A stretch of 19,578 nucleotides of DNA from QYOJ01 sp043806735 (GTDB taxonomy: Bacteria; Bacteroidota; Bacteroidia; Bacteroidales; FEN-979). Of this stretch, positions 1 to 7,543 are shown one piece after another. The notes beneath the pieces were generated by a model. That model was not told where the DNA came from. It saw only the letters and a program-made list of their open reading frames with translations, and searched no databases. Each line of letters begins with the position of its first letter. Position 1 is the first letter of the stretch. The stretch is from positions 1-19,578 of the forward strand of contig JAZDGR010000005.1 of the NCBI GenBank assembly GCA_043806735.1, written 5' to 3'. The position numbers and the translations under genes are program-made.

Positions 1-97
1 GATTAATTTCATGCGACAAATGTACATGCTTTCATTTGATTATGAAATTTTTTCTATATCTTGTAACCCATTTTCGTCAAACACGTCTAACAGCCGG

Positions 98-664
98 ATG
101 AGATTTCAGGACGACAACCAATACATTGACCGTGTATTGCAGGGTGATAGTTCTGCTTACGCGCACCTGGTTGCCAAACATAAAGAGATGGTTTTTTCGA
201 TCGCCCTGAAAATCTCGAACAATCGCGAAGACGCCGAAGAGGTTGCGCAGGATAGTTTCCTGAAGGCATACCAGGCTCTGGGGTCTTTCAGAAAAAAATC
301 AAAGTTCTCAACCTGGCTTTACCGGATTGTATATAATGCAGCGATTACAAAAACACGAAAAAAACGAATTGAATTTGTAGGAATAGACGACAGGCTCATC
401 ATGAACTATACCGAAGACGAAATCCATGCGCGGGTGAATGAAATTGATGAACAGGAACAAAAGATCCTGGTTGACAGGGCCTTGAAGAACCTTCCTGAAG
501 AAGACAACCTGCTTATTACGCTTTTTTACAAATCTGAAAAGAGCATTGAGGAGATCAGCTATATAACCGGGTTATCGGAATCGAATGTGAAAGTTCGCCT
601 GCACCGGATCCGGAAAAAGCTTTATGATGAACTCTCTGAGTTGATGAAATACCAAACTGTATAG
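98..664 (+). CDS. ECF-type RNA polymerase sigma factor
   Basis: This is a sigma-70 family factor of the extracytoplasmic function class, which would direct RNA polymerase to a small regulon. From the ATG at 98 it has 188 residues, the usual ECF length. Region sigma-2 spans about residues 20-90, with the acidic run NREDAEEVAQDSFLKAY and the aromatic patch FSTWLYRIVYN. Region sigma-4 spans about 125-178, with a helix-turn-helix in SIEEISYITGLSESNVKVRL. No sigma-3 lies between them. The frame is open upstream to an ATG at 11, but the extra 29 residues are unlike any sigma domain, so I prefer the start at 98. No Shine-Dalgarno sequence is seen. A small membrane protein follows 24 bases later and may control it. 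The target promoters cannot be told from the sequence. Confidence 0.93.
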   Translation: MRFQDDNQYIDRVLQGDSSAYAHLVAKHKEMVFSIALKISNNREDAEEVAQDSFLKAYQALGSFRKKSKFSTWLYRIVYNAAITKTRKKRIEFVGIDDRLIMNYTEDEIHARVNEIDEQEQKILVDRALKNLPEEDNLLITLFYKSEKSIEEISYITGLSESNVKVRLHRIRKKLYDELSELMKYQTV

Positions 665-673
665 GAAAAAAAG

Positions 674-681
674 TAAATTTG
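674..681 (+). promoter_or_regulatory. Possible Bacteroidetes -7 element TAAATTTG
   Basis: TAAATTTG matches the Bacteroidetes -7 consensus TAnnTTTG and ends 7 bases before the ATG at 689. No TTTG -33 element is seen 19-21 bases upstream. If used, the transcript would have almost no leader. A six-base match is expected by chance roughly ten times in a window this size counting both strands, so position is the main support. Confidence 0.3.
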
Positions 682-688
682 CAGCCTT

Positions 689-1120
689 ATGAAAAAGAAA
701 GATCTTTTGGCGGATGATTTTTTAAAGGAACTCGTATCCAAATCTTCCCTGGAAAGCCCTTCTGATGATTTCATTGCCAGGGTAATGGTAGGGGTCGAAT
801 CTATGCCTGCCCCTGTTCCCGTCAAAAAATCCTTCTTTTCTCTGCTCAAATCCATTATACCGTGGACCATTCTTGCTTTCGTTGTTATTCTTTTCATTTT
901 TTCCTCTGATCTGCCTTTCATCAATAACCTTCCCGGGATTGAATTCATGCAACGGATTCTGATTTCCTCTTTCGGATCTTTCATTGCTTCGTTCAAATCC
1001 GTTTTTTCGGGAAAATTTGCATCCCTTGCCATTGCAGTTCTTGTTTCCGGTGTGTTTCTTTTCGCCATTGAACGGTTGATCAGCCGCAAAACTTCTACAC
1101 ATCGTCAGTACATGATCTAA
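689..1120 (+). CDS. Small two-helix membrane protein, possible anti-sigma partner
   Basis: I do not recognise this 143-residue protein as a named family. It has a charged, probably cytoplasmic N-terminal segment of about 50 residues (containing ESPSDDFIARVM), a hydrophobic helix at about 56-72, a stretch of about 38 residues, a second helix at about 110-130 and a short basic tail. Both ends would therefore lie on the same side of the membrane. It starts 24 bases after the ECF sigma gene, the place where anti-sigma factors usually sit, so a membrane-bound regulator of that sigma factor is a reasonable inference. It has no cysteines, so it cannot carry the zinc-binding HxxxCxxC signature of classical ZAS anti-sigma factors. 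It ends 9 bases before the convergent lutB-like gene. Confidence 0.8.
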   Translation: MKKKDLLADDFLKELVSKSSLESPSDDFIARVMVGVESMPAPVPVKKSFFSLLKSIIPWTILAFVVILFIFSSDLPFINNLPGIEFMQRILISSFGSFIASFKSVFSGKFASLAIAVLVSGVFLFAIERLISRKTSTHRQYMI

Positions 1121-1129
1121 GAAAAAATT

Positions 1130-2512
1130 CTAGTTTTCGGGTTCTCGTTCTTTCCAGAGTCGTTTAAAATTCTTTGGCGGCATTTTGGGTAAGGTCCGCC
1201 GTGGTCCCCACATCTTTTGCCCGAATGTTGAAACCGCTTTGTTTTTGATCCTGGCGCCCGGTTTATCAAGCATCCACCGGTGAAGCATCGCATATTTCCA
1301 CCCGCCAACCATTCTTCTCCACATAAAACTGGTATACTTACGGGTTACGGATTCATGCCGGTTATACAGAAGCAATTCGTGCAACGGAATTTTTAGGGGA
1401 CAAACCTCCGTGCAGCTGCCGCAAAGAGAGGAAGCAAAACTAAGGTGATTATATTCCCGAAGTCCCAGATAATGCGGAGAGATAACCGATCCGACAGGAC
1501 CGGAATAAACAGCACCATAGGTATAACCACCTACGCTCCTGTATACCGGACATGTGTTCAGGCAAGCACCGCAACGTATGCATGAGAGGGCCCTTCGCTG
1601 CTCCCTGAATGATAACAACTCTGTTCGCCTGTTGTCCAGAAGAATCACAATCATTTGTTCAGGACCATCAGGTTCTTGTTTTGTTTTGGGTCCAAAAAGA
1701 ATATTGTTATAAACAGTAATTTTCTGGCCGGTACCGTGGGTAGCCAGAAGCGGAAGAAAGAGATCCAGGTCTTCCAGGGAGGGGATCAGTTTTTCGATTC
1801 CCGCAACGACAATGTGGATCTTCGGGAAGGAAAAACTCAGGATGCCGTTTCCCTCATTCTCCACCAGGGCAACCGCACCGCTGTCGGCAATTAGAAAATT
1901 AGCCCCAGTAATTCCAACATCTGCCCTGATAAATTCTCCGCGAAGCTTTTCCCTGACAAATTTTGTGATTTCTTCGGGAAGTGTGTTTTCGGGCAATCCA
2001 AATTTTCTGTGAAAGAGTTCAGAAATATCTTCTTTTGATTTGTGCATTGCCGGGGTAACAATATGATAGGGTTTTTCACCAGCGATTTGCACAATATACT
2101 CTCCCAGATCAGTTTCAAATACTTCCCGTTTGTTCTTTTCAAACAGTTCATTCAGCTCCAGCTCTTCCGAAACCATGGTTTTCTGCTTCACAATCACTTT
2201 GGCTTTCGCTTTCCGGATAATGTGCATGATTTCCTTCTGGGCTTCGCGTTCGCCCATAGCCCAAATGACTTTGCCGCCCCGCTTGTCCAGATTCCGTTCA
2301 AACTCGGTTAAATACGAGTCCAGTTTATTGATAATCTTGTGCTTCAGATTAGCTGCCCGGCGTTTTGCAAGTTCCAAATCCCGGTATTGAAGCTTACCTT
2401 GGATAACCGCCTGGTCGTATCTTCCGATGTTAAAGTCTAACCGTTTTCGGTGCTCGCTATCAAAAGATTTTCTGGCAGCATCTTCTAGAAATCTTTGTGC
2501 CGTTATATTCAT
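1130..2512 (-). CDS. lutB: LutB/YkgF-like iron-sulfur protein
   Basis: This 460-residue protein matches the LutB (YkgF) family, the iron-sulfur subunit of the LutABC L-lactate oxidation complex. The N-terminal two thirds hold the LUD domain, with the family stretch TGANFLIADSGAVALVENEG near 202-221. Next comes a ferredoxin-like part with CIRCGACLNTCP (C311, C314, C317, C321) and LCGSCTEVCPLKIPLHEL (C364, C367, C371), expected to bind two 4Fe-4S clusters. The C-terminus is the usual basic tail rich in W, R and P. Length is normal. In lactate oxidisers it sits beside lutA and lutC. Here neither is in view, and the upstream neighbour is rpiB, ending only 12 bases before, so the two are probably co-transcribed. 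The partners may be elsewhere in the genome, or the protein may serve another 2-hydroxyacid oxidation. Family assignment is firm; the substrate is inferred. Confidence 0.92.
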   Translation of the reverse strand: MNITAQRFLEDAARKSFDSEHRKRLDFNIGRYDQAVIQGKLQYRDLELAKRRAANLKHKIINKLDSYLTEFERNLDKRGGKVIWAMGEREAQKEIMHIIRKAKAKVIVKQKTMVSEELELNELFEKNKREVFETDLGEYIVQIAGEKPYHIVTPAMHKSKEDISELFHRKFGLPENTLPEEITKFVREKLRGEFIRADVGITGANFLIADSGAVALVENEGNGILSFSFPKIHIVVAGIEKLIPSLEDLDLFLPLLATHGTGQKITVYNNILFGPKTKQEPDGPEQMIVILLDNRRTELLSFREQRRALSCIRCGACLNTCPVYRSVGGYTYGAVYSGPVGSVISPHYLGLREYNHLSFASSLCGSCTEVCPLKIPLHELLLYNRHESVTRKYTSFMWRRMVGGWKYAMLHRWMLDKPGARIKNKAVSTFGQKMWGPRRTLPKMPPKNFKRLWKEREPEN

Positions 2513-2524
2513 CCGGAGTCTTTA

Positions 2525-2974
2525 TCAAATCATGTCCGAGATCTTTGTTACCCGCCGTTCGTGTCTGCCTCCTTCAAACACTGTGTTTAGAAACACTTTC
2601 ACATACTCGGCTGCATGAACATTGGATATGAAACGGGCGGGCAATGCGATGATATTTGCGTCGTTATGCATGCGGGCAAGTTTCGCGATTTCATGGTCCC
2701 AGCAAATTGCGGCACGAACATGGGGATACTTGTTCGCTACCATCGCGGCTCCATTTCCACTCCCACAGATGACAATCCCAAGAGATAAGGTTCCTTTGTT
2801 AATGGACGAAGCCAGGGGATGAATAAGATCAGGGTAATCGATACTATCTTCTGAAAAGGCGCCAAAATCTCGAGTCATATATCCCCACTCCTCCAAGTTC
2901 TTTTTCAGGTATTCTTTCATCTGAAAACCTGCGTGGTCACTTCCAATAGCAATAATTTCGCCGGGTTGAATCAT
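2525..2974 (-). CDS. rpiB: Ribose-5-phosphate isomerase B
   Basis: RpiB (LacAB_rpiB family) interconverts ribose 5-phosphate and ribulose 5-phosphate in the cytoplasmic pentose phosphate pathway. The 149-residue protein has every family landmark: IAIGSDHAGF at 8-17, YPD at 47-49, CGSGNG at 70-75 with the catalytic cysteine C70, and RMHNDAN at 101-107 with the histidine H103 that opens the sugar ring. C70 and H103 correspond to Cys66 and His99 of the E. coli enzyme. The start is the ATG at 2974, a few residues before the first strand. A TAnnTTTG box lies 16 bases upstream on the same strand. It is the first gene of a likely rpiB-lutB pair and is transcribed away from the AT-rich intergenic region at 2975-3373. 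Confidence 0.95.
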   Translation of the reverse strand: MIQPGEIIAIGSDHAGFQMKEYLKKNLEEWGYMTRDFGAFSEDSIDYPDLIHPLASSINKGTLSLGIVICGSGNGAAMVANKYPHVRAAICWDHEIAKLARMHNDANIIALPARFISNVHAAEYVKVFLNTVFEGGRHERRVTKISDMI

Positions 2975-2990
2975 GGTTCCTCTTTTGAGG

Positions 2991-2998
2991 CAAAGGTA
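2991..2998 (-). promoter_or_regulatory. Possible -7 element TACCTTTG before rpiB
   Basis: Read on the minus strand this is TACCTTTG, a full match to TAnnTTTG, 16 bases before the rpiB start. No TTTG is found at the -33 spacing. Its place directly before a first-in-operon gene gives modest support. Confidence 0.35.
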
Positions 2999-3009
2999 GG
3001 GATATTGAA

Positions 3010-3018
3010 TTATCCACA
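3010..3018 (+). other. Perfect DnaA box
   Basis: TTATCCACA is the exact consensus DnaA-binding 9-mer. It lies 36 bases upstream of the rpiB start. Confidence 0.6.
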
Positions 3019-3247
3019 GGAAAATGTTTACAACTGTTTATCTTTGTTACAAAATATTGATAAAAAGGCTGATTTTTACCATGCCGTAAAAGGGTAAGCA
3101 AAAACGACTCTTTTGTAAAATGTTATCAAGCACTTTTCACAATCATTTTTCACATCTAATTCCGTTTTTTTTTAACCAGAGAAGATATCAACAATGTTTT
3201 ATAACAAACTAAAATTATTTATTATCAACTAATTACATAACAAAAGC

Positions 3248-3256
3248 TGTGGATAA
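3248..3256 (-). other. Perfect DnaA box, opposite orientation
   Basis: TGTGGATAA on the plus strand is the exact reverse complement of the consensus box TTATCCACA. It lies 118 bases before nadA, and a weaker box (TGTTGATGA, two mismatches) follows three bases later. Confidence 0.6.
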
Positions 3257-3276
3257 AATGTTGATGAAAATTTAAA

Positions 3277-3290
3277 TTTGACTAGTCAAA
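3277..3290. repeat. Perfect 14-bp palindrome TTTGACTAGTCAAA
   Basis: This dyad reads identically on both strands and lies 84 bases before nadA, flanked by A/T-rich sequence. It has the size of an operator for a dimeric regulator. It is not followed by a T-run suited to a terminator, and it has no loop. It could control nadA or belong to the putative origin. Confidence 0.5.
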
Positions 3291-3373
3291 ATTTTTCCCA
3301 TAAAACATATCAACCGTTTCAACGCCTATTAATAGAAACAATAAAATAAATATATCTTTTTTTTATTAATACA

Positions 3374-4309
3374 ATGAATTCTTTCAAAGAAGCACTGATT
3401 AAAAAAATTAACCGGCTCAGGCAGGAAAAAGATGTCGTTATCTTTGCCCATTTTTATCAAATTCCTGAAATACAAGACATTGCTGATTTTATTGGGGATA
3501 GTCTTGCGCTTGCCCAACAGGCTCATACAACAAATGCCCGGATGATCCTTTTCTCAGGAGTCCATTTCATGGCGGAGACCGCCAAGATTTTAAATCCGTC
3601 AAAAAAAGTGATCATCCCTGATATGGAAGCAGGGTGCTCACTGGCGGATTCCTGTCCTCCCGATGATTTCAAAGCGTTTAAGGCAAAATATCCCGATCAT
3701 ATTGTTATCTCTTACATAAATTGTTCTGCCCGTATAAAAGCCATGTCAGATGTGATTTGCACATCAAGCAATGCAATTAAAATCGTGGAATCTTTTCCGC
3801 GAAGCCAGAAGATTATTTTTGCGCCTGATAAAAATCTAGGGGGATATGTAAACAGTGTTACCGGAAGAGAGATGGTTTTATGGAACGGAACCTGTGAAGT
3901 TCACGACATGATCAAAACCGAAGCCTTGGTTTACCTGATGAAAGAACATCCGGATGCCTTGGTAATTGCCCATCCCGAATGCAAGGCTGTCGTTCTTGAG
4001 ATGGCAGATTTCATCGGATCTACAACAAGCCTATTGAAGTTTACCTCGACAAATCCGGCAAAAAAGTTCATAGTAGCAACAGAAACAGGCATTCTTCATG
4101 CCATGAAAAAAACCTCACCCGAAAAAGAATTCCTGATTGTTCCCACCGACGAAACCTGCAGCTGCAATGATTGTCCCTTTATGAAGAAAAACACCCTTGA
4201 AAAAATTCTTTCTGCCCTTGAAACAGAAAAACCGGAAATTATCCTGGATGATACATTAATTTCGCAAGCGAAACAGCCTATATTGAAAATGCTGGTATTA
4301 TCTGTTTAA
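3374..4309 (+). CDS. nadA: Quinolinate synthase A
   Basis: NadA condenses iminoaspartate with dihydroxyacetone phosphate to quinolinate in de novo NAD synthesis, using an oxygen-sensitive 4Fe-4S cluster. The 311-residue protein shows the three-fold repeated family fold and the three cluster cysteines: C88 in MEAGCSLADSC, C174 in WNGTCEVH and C267 in NDCPFM. Other landmarks are AHFYQIPEIQDIAD near 25-38, SGVHFMAETAKIL at 61-73, CTSSNA at 129-134, APDKNLG at 150-156 and HPEC at 200-203. The length is normal. The start at 3374 is well placed, 4 residues before the first helix. nadB and nadC, common partners in other bacteria, are absent nearby. It heads a dense plus-strand run, and the next gene begins 12 bases after its stop. 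Confidence 0.96.
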   Translation: MNSFKEALIKKINRLRQEKDVVIFAHFYQIPEIQDIADFIGDSLALAQQAHTTNARMILFSGVHFMAETAKILNPSKKVIIPDMEAGCSLADSCPPDDFKAFKAKYPDHIVISYINCSARIKAMSDVICTSSNAIKIVESFPRSQKIIFAPDKNLGGYVNSVTGREMVLWNGTCEVHDMIKTEALVYLMKEHPDALVIAHPECKAVVLEMADFIGSTTSLLKFTSTNPAKKFIVATETGILHAMKKTSPEKEFLIVPTDETCSCNDCPFMKKNTLEKILSALETEKPEIILDDTLISQAKQPILKMLVLSV

Positions 4310-4314
4310 GGAGG
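4308..4314 (+). promoter_or_regulatory. Strong Shine-Dalgarno overlapping the nadA stop codon
   Basis: AAGGAGG lies 7 bases before the ATG at 4322, and its first two bases are the end of the nadA TAA. A match this good stands out in a window where most genes have none, and it suggests that translation of the MORN protein is coupled to nadA. Confidence 0.65.
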
Positions 4315-4321
4315 AATCAGA

Positions 4322-5863
4322 ATGCGGACATTCTTTTTATTGCTTTTCTTGTTTATTTTTCCTTTTCCAGGCCAAAGTCAGGATACGGTTAAGATTAACG
4401 GGTTTCAGCAATTCTATTATCCGAACGGAAAGATTTCCAGCAAAGGAACAATGAGGAATGGGCAGCCCGATGGATACTGGAAATCCTTTTACGAATCAGG
4501 GATCCTGAAGTCGGAAGGGAACAGGTTGAATTATGAACTGGATAGCCTGTGGAAATTTTACAACGAACAGGGCCGCCTTATTCTGGAAATTACTTACCGG
4601 AATGGAAAAAAAAATGGAGTGAAAACTTCCCGGCTTGACAAAGAGACCATCCATGAAAATTATGTGAACGACGTAAAAGAAGGATATACCCGGTACGAGC
4701 TTCCGGACGGGACAAAAAAAATGGACATCCCGTTTGTCAAAGGACTAGAACAGGGAATCGGAAAAGGATACTCACCCGACGGCGAGGTCATCACCATTAC
4801 AGAGTACAAAAAGGGGTTTATTGTCGACCGGATGAAGATCAACCGGTGGGATAAAAATGGGCAGAAACAGGGAAAATGGATCACTTTCTGGGAAAACGGA
4901 AAAATAAAAACCGAAGGAACCTTCAGGGATGACAGGAAAAATGGCTATTTCAAGGAATATTCCGAAAAAGGTGACCTGATTGCCATCGCGAAGTACATTG
5001 ATGGAGCGCTTCAGCCGGAAGCCGAAGAGATCCAGAAACTGGAAGTGGAAAAAGAGTATTATGCCGATGGGAAAATCAAAAAAACTTCCTTGTACCGGAA
5101 CGGAATTCTGGAAGGGGTCAGCCGCGAATTTTCCCCAGAAGGCGTGATGACAAAAGCGATCGAATACCACGAGGGGATCAAATCGGGAGAAGGATTGGTG
5201 TTGGAAGATGGCAGCAGAACGGGTCACTGGAGAGAATTTTATCCAGACAGCGCCCTTAAGGCAGAGGGGGATTACGAAAATGGGAATAAAACAGGGTCCT
5301 GGAAGTTTTATCATCCAAACGGAAAAATGGAACAAACGGGTGTTTACAACAAACAGGGAAAACCCGAAGGAACCTGGAAATGGTATCACGACAACGGACA
5401 ATTACAGCGGGAAGAAATCTATTACCACGGCGAAAAAGACGGATTGTCAGAAGAATTTGATGAAAACGGAACCCTCATTGAGCAGGGAGAATACCTGAAC
5501 GGGCTGGAAGACGGTCCGTGGATCCAGCGAATCGGAGATTTTTATCAACGCGGAAGTTACAGAGACGGGTTGCGGACAGGCATGTGGGTCTCTTATCAAC
5601 TGATCGACGGAGAAACAGGTACCGACAGCCTTTTGATTTTTCAAGGCGCCTTCATTGACGATTTGCCTGACGGAAAACATACTTACTACTGGGAAAATGG
5701 AAAAGTGCGGGACGAAGGAATTTTCGTCATGGGCAAAAAAGAGGGTAACTGGTCCAAGTACAATTACGACGGATCCCTGTTTCTGGTAATTACCTATCAA
5801 AACGGCATTGAGACCCGTTATGACGGGATGAAAATAAAACCTCCATTTGAACCCGAAGAATGA
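4322..5863 (+). CDS. Exported MORN-repeat (YwqK-like) protein
   Basis: The 513-residue protein starts with a signal peptide (MRTFFLLLFLFIFPFPGQSQ, probable cleavage after residue 20). The rest is a chain of roughly sixteen MORN_2-type repeats of about 23 residues with the pattern YY-x-NGK-(x)n-G-x-x-x-G-x-W-x-x-YY. Clear copies are FYYPNGKISSKGTMRNG, FWENGKIKTEGTFRD and FYHPNGKMEQTGVYNKQG. Such repeats form an elongated beta structure, probably used for binding. No catalytic domain is visible, and the label toxin-antitoxin YwqK used for this family in databases should not be taken as function. It has no beta-barrel, lipobox or sorting domain, so it is probably periplasmic or surface-bound. 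It begins 12 bases after nadA with a strong ribosome-binding site and overlaps the next gene by ATGA. Its role is unknown. Confidence 0.88.
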   Translation: MRTFFLLLFLFIFPFPGQSQDTVKINGFQQFYYPNGKISSKGTMRNGQPDGYWKSFYESGILKSEGNRLNYELDSLWKFYNEQGRLILEITYRNGKKNGVKTSRLDKETIHENYVNDVKEGYTRYELPDGTKKMDIPFVKGLEQGIGKGYSPDGEVITITEYKKGFIVDRMKINRWDKNGQKQGKWITFWENGKIKTEGTFRDDRKNGYFKEYSEKGDLIAIAKYIDGALQPEAEEIQKLEVEKEYYADGKIKKTSLYRNGILEGVSREFSPEGVMTKAIEYHEGIKSGEGLVLEDGSRTGHWREFYPDSALKAEGDYENGNKTGSWKFYHPNGKMEQTGVYNKQGKPEGTWKWYHDNGQLQREEIYYHGEKDGLSEEFDENGTLIEQGEYLNGLEDGPWIQRIGDFYQRGSYRDGLRTGMWVSYQLIDGETGTDSLLIFQGAFIDDLPDGKHTYYWENGKVRDEGIFVMGKKEGNWSKYNYDGSLFLVITYQNGIETRYDGMKIKPPFEPEE

Positions 5864-6642
5864 AGCAGAAGAAACGGTTGAAAAAATCTCCGGAAAAAAA
5901 CACCCAAACAGGCGAACCAGAGCGGATCAGATTGAACAAGTTCATTGCAAATTCGGGCATATGTTCCCGCCGTGAAGCAGATGAACTGATCCTGGCAGGC
6001 GCCATAAAAGTAAACGGAAAAGTTGTCACTGAATTGGGGACCAAGATTCTTCCGACCGATAAAATTCAATATGGAGACCAAGCGGTTAAGCGTGAGAAAC
6101 ACCGGTATATCTTGTTGAACAAACCCAAGGGATATCTCACAACATTTGACGACCCGGAAAAACGAAACACCGTCATGCAGCTGATTGAAGGCGCGTGTTT
6201 CGAACGTGTCTATCCCGTTGGCCGGCTTGACCGGAACACCACGGGTTTGCTATTATTTACGAACGACGGATTTATCACAAAGAAACTGACTCATCCCCGT
6301 TACGGGATCAAGAAAATCTACCATGTATTCCTGGACCAGCCCCTGACCAAAACCGACCTTCAGAAAATCGGCGAAGGAATTGAACTGGAAGATGGTTTTA
6401 TCCGGGTGGACAGGATGGAATATACCGGAGACGGCAAAGATAAAAGAGAAATAGGGGTGGAGCTTCATTCGGGGAAAAACCGTATTGTCAGAAGGATTTT
6501 TGAAAAAATGGGGTACAAAGTCGAGAAGCTTGACCGGGTCTATTTTGCCGGCCTGACCAAAAAGAATCTGCCCCGGGGGAAATGGAGGTTTTTAGAAGAA
6601 AAGGAAATCAATATGTTGAAAATGATTAGTGCAAACAAATGA
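5860..6642 (+). CDS. RsuA/RluB-family rRNA pseudouridine synthase
   Basis: The protein converts a specific uridine in ribosomal RNA to pseudouridine. Of its 260 residues, the first 20 are lysine-rich. An S4 RNA-binding domain follows at about 22-70 (RLNKFIANSGICSRREADELI). The catalytic domain contains the signature VGRLDRNTTGLLLFTNDG with the nucleophile D124, then LTHPRYGIKKIYHV and GKNRIVRRIFEKMGY. This is the RsuA/RluB/RluE/RluF group. The S4 domain and length fit RluB (23S rRNA) better than RluE, which lacks S4, but RsuA or RluF cannot be excluded by eye. The start codon overlaps the stop of the MORN gene (ATGA at 5860-5863), and its own stop overlaps the next start in the same way, so the three genes are translationally linked. 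Confidence 0.93.
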   Translation: MKQKKRLKKSPEKNTQTGEPERIRLNKFIANSGICSRREADELILAGAIKVNGKVVTELGTKILPTDKIQYGDQAVKREKHRYILLNKPKGYLTTFDDPEKRNTVMQLIEGACFERVYPVGRLDRNTTGLLLFTNDGFITKKLTHPRYGIKKIYHVFLDQPLTKTDLQKIGEGIELEDGFIRVDRMEYTGDGKDKREIGVELHSGKNRIVRRIFEKMGYKVEKLDRVYFAGLTKKNLPRGKWRFLEEKEINMLKMISANK

Positions 6643-7526
6643 GGGAACCAACCAGGATTTATATTGCTGAAGATGAATTACTTATCGCCACGAGCCTGAA
6701 ACAACAACTGGAGCAGGCAGGGTATATGATATGCGGATCATCCATCCGTGGAGAGAAAACCATTGAAGAATTACACCAGTTGAAATTGCAAAACCAGGAA
6801 CCGGAAATCGTGCTCATGGACATTCATTTGCGGGGAGAGATGGACGGAATCGCAACAGCCAGGAAAATTACCGAACAGTTCGATTGTGGGATTATTTTTC
6901 TGACCGGCCAGAGTTCCAAAGAGGTTTATGAACGGTCATTTTTCATCAAGCCATTTGGATATATCCTGAAACCATATGATCTCGAGCAAACCATTATGAC
7001 AATAGAAATCGCCGCCTATCAGCGGAAACTTGAAATAGAAAACAGGCAGTACCGGAACAGGCTTGAAACCAAGCTTACCGAAAAGATTGAGGAAAATATG
7101 GAGGCGATGGACCTCTACAAGTCGCTTGTCGAAAACTCCCTGGTCGGGATCTCAATCCTGCAGGAGAACCAGTTTGTTTTTGTTAATCAGGCATTCGCTG
7201 ACATGCTGGGTTTTCCGATCGAGGAGACCTCAAAATTTACTGTCCGCGATCATCTGGGACTGGTCCATCCGGAAGACCGAGAAAAGATTCTGATGATTAC
7301 AAACCAACGGCTTTCAGGTGAAATACCACCGCAGCATACAACATTCAGGGTTTTCCGGAAAGACGGCCGGATAATGTGGCTCAGAACATTCGTGAAATTC
7401 ATCCATTACAAGGGAAAACCGGCGCTTCATCATTCTTACCTTGACGTTACGGATATGCATACGCTGAAGAAGCAGGCTGAAGCTTTACAAAAACAAATCG
7501 AAGACCTGCAAAAACAACCAAATTAA
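6639..7526 (+). CDS. Orphan response regulator: receiver plus PAS domain
   Basis: A CheY-like receiver occupies residues 5-125, with the acidic pair E11-D12, phosphoacceptor D61 (VLMDIHL), T89 and the conserved K111-P112. A coiled coil at about 125-155 leads to a PAS domain at about 158-275 (SLVENSLVGISIL, FVNQAFADMLGF, HPEDRE, FRKDGRIMWL). A second short coiled coil with repeated LQKQ ends the protein. There is no DNA-binding, GGDEF, EAL, kinase or phosphatase domain in its 295 residues, so the output must be protein contact or an unrecognised step. No kinase gene is next to it. It begins at an ATGA overlap with the pseudouridine synthase gene. Receiver-PAS proteins often feed signals to histidine kinases elsewhere in the genome, but that is inference here. 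Confidence 0.92.
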   Translation: MREPTRIYIAEDELLIATSLKQQLEQAGYMICGSSIRGEKTIEELHQLKLQNQEPEIVLMDIHLRGEMDGIATARKITEQFDCGIIFLTGQSSKEVYERSFFIKPFGYILKPYDLEQTIMTIEIAAYQRKLEIENRQYRNRLETKLTEKIEENMEAMDLYKSLVENSLVGISILQENQFVFVNQAFADMLGFPIEETSKFTVRDHLGLVHPEDREKILMITNQRLSGEIPPQHTTFRVFRKDGRIMWLRTFVKFIHYKGKPALHHSYLDVTDMHTLKKQAEALQKQIEDLQKQPN

Positions 7527-7543
7527 TTGTCATTTTTTAATGG

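Larger units (their letters stand above)
2975..3373. other. Candidate replication origin (oriC): AT-rich gap with DnaA boxes
   Basis: This is the only gene-free stretch over 300 bases. It is strikingly AT-rich beside its coding flanks and has no credible ORF. It holds two perfect DnaA boxes of opposite orientation about 230 bases apart (3010-3018 and 3248-3256), and weaker boxes with two mismatches at 3185-3193, 3222-3230 and 3259-3267. A 9-T run lies at 3165-3173 and a 14-bp palindrome at 3277-3290. The flanking genes diverge (rpiB leftward, nadA rightward), and a long gene run on the right would be co-directional with a fork leaving here. Many Bacteroidota do not place oriC beside dnaA, so its absence from view is no objection. 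An alternative is a DnaA-controlled divergent promoter region. The promoters of rpiB and nadA must also lie here. Confidence 0.5.

Noticed and set aside
622..1089. 155-codon minus-strand frame over the small membrane protein
   Set aside because: It overlaps the end of the sigma gene and is rich in K, E and R in shadow-like fashion; the plus frame has clear membrane helices.
3165..3173. Nine-T run as a terminator
   Set aside because: No GC-rich stem precedes it.
4772..5401. 209-codon open frame on the minus strand within the MORN gene
   Set aside because: It is antisense to a well-supported repeat protein, has phenylalanine- and proline-rich composition typical of a shadow frame, and matches no family.
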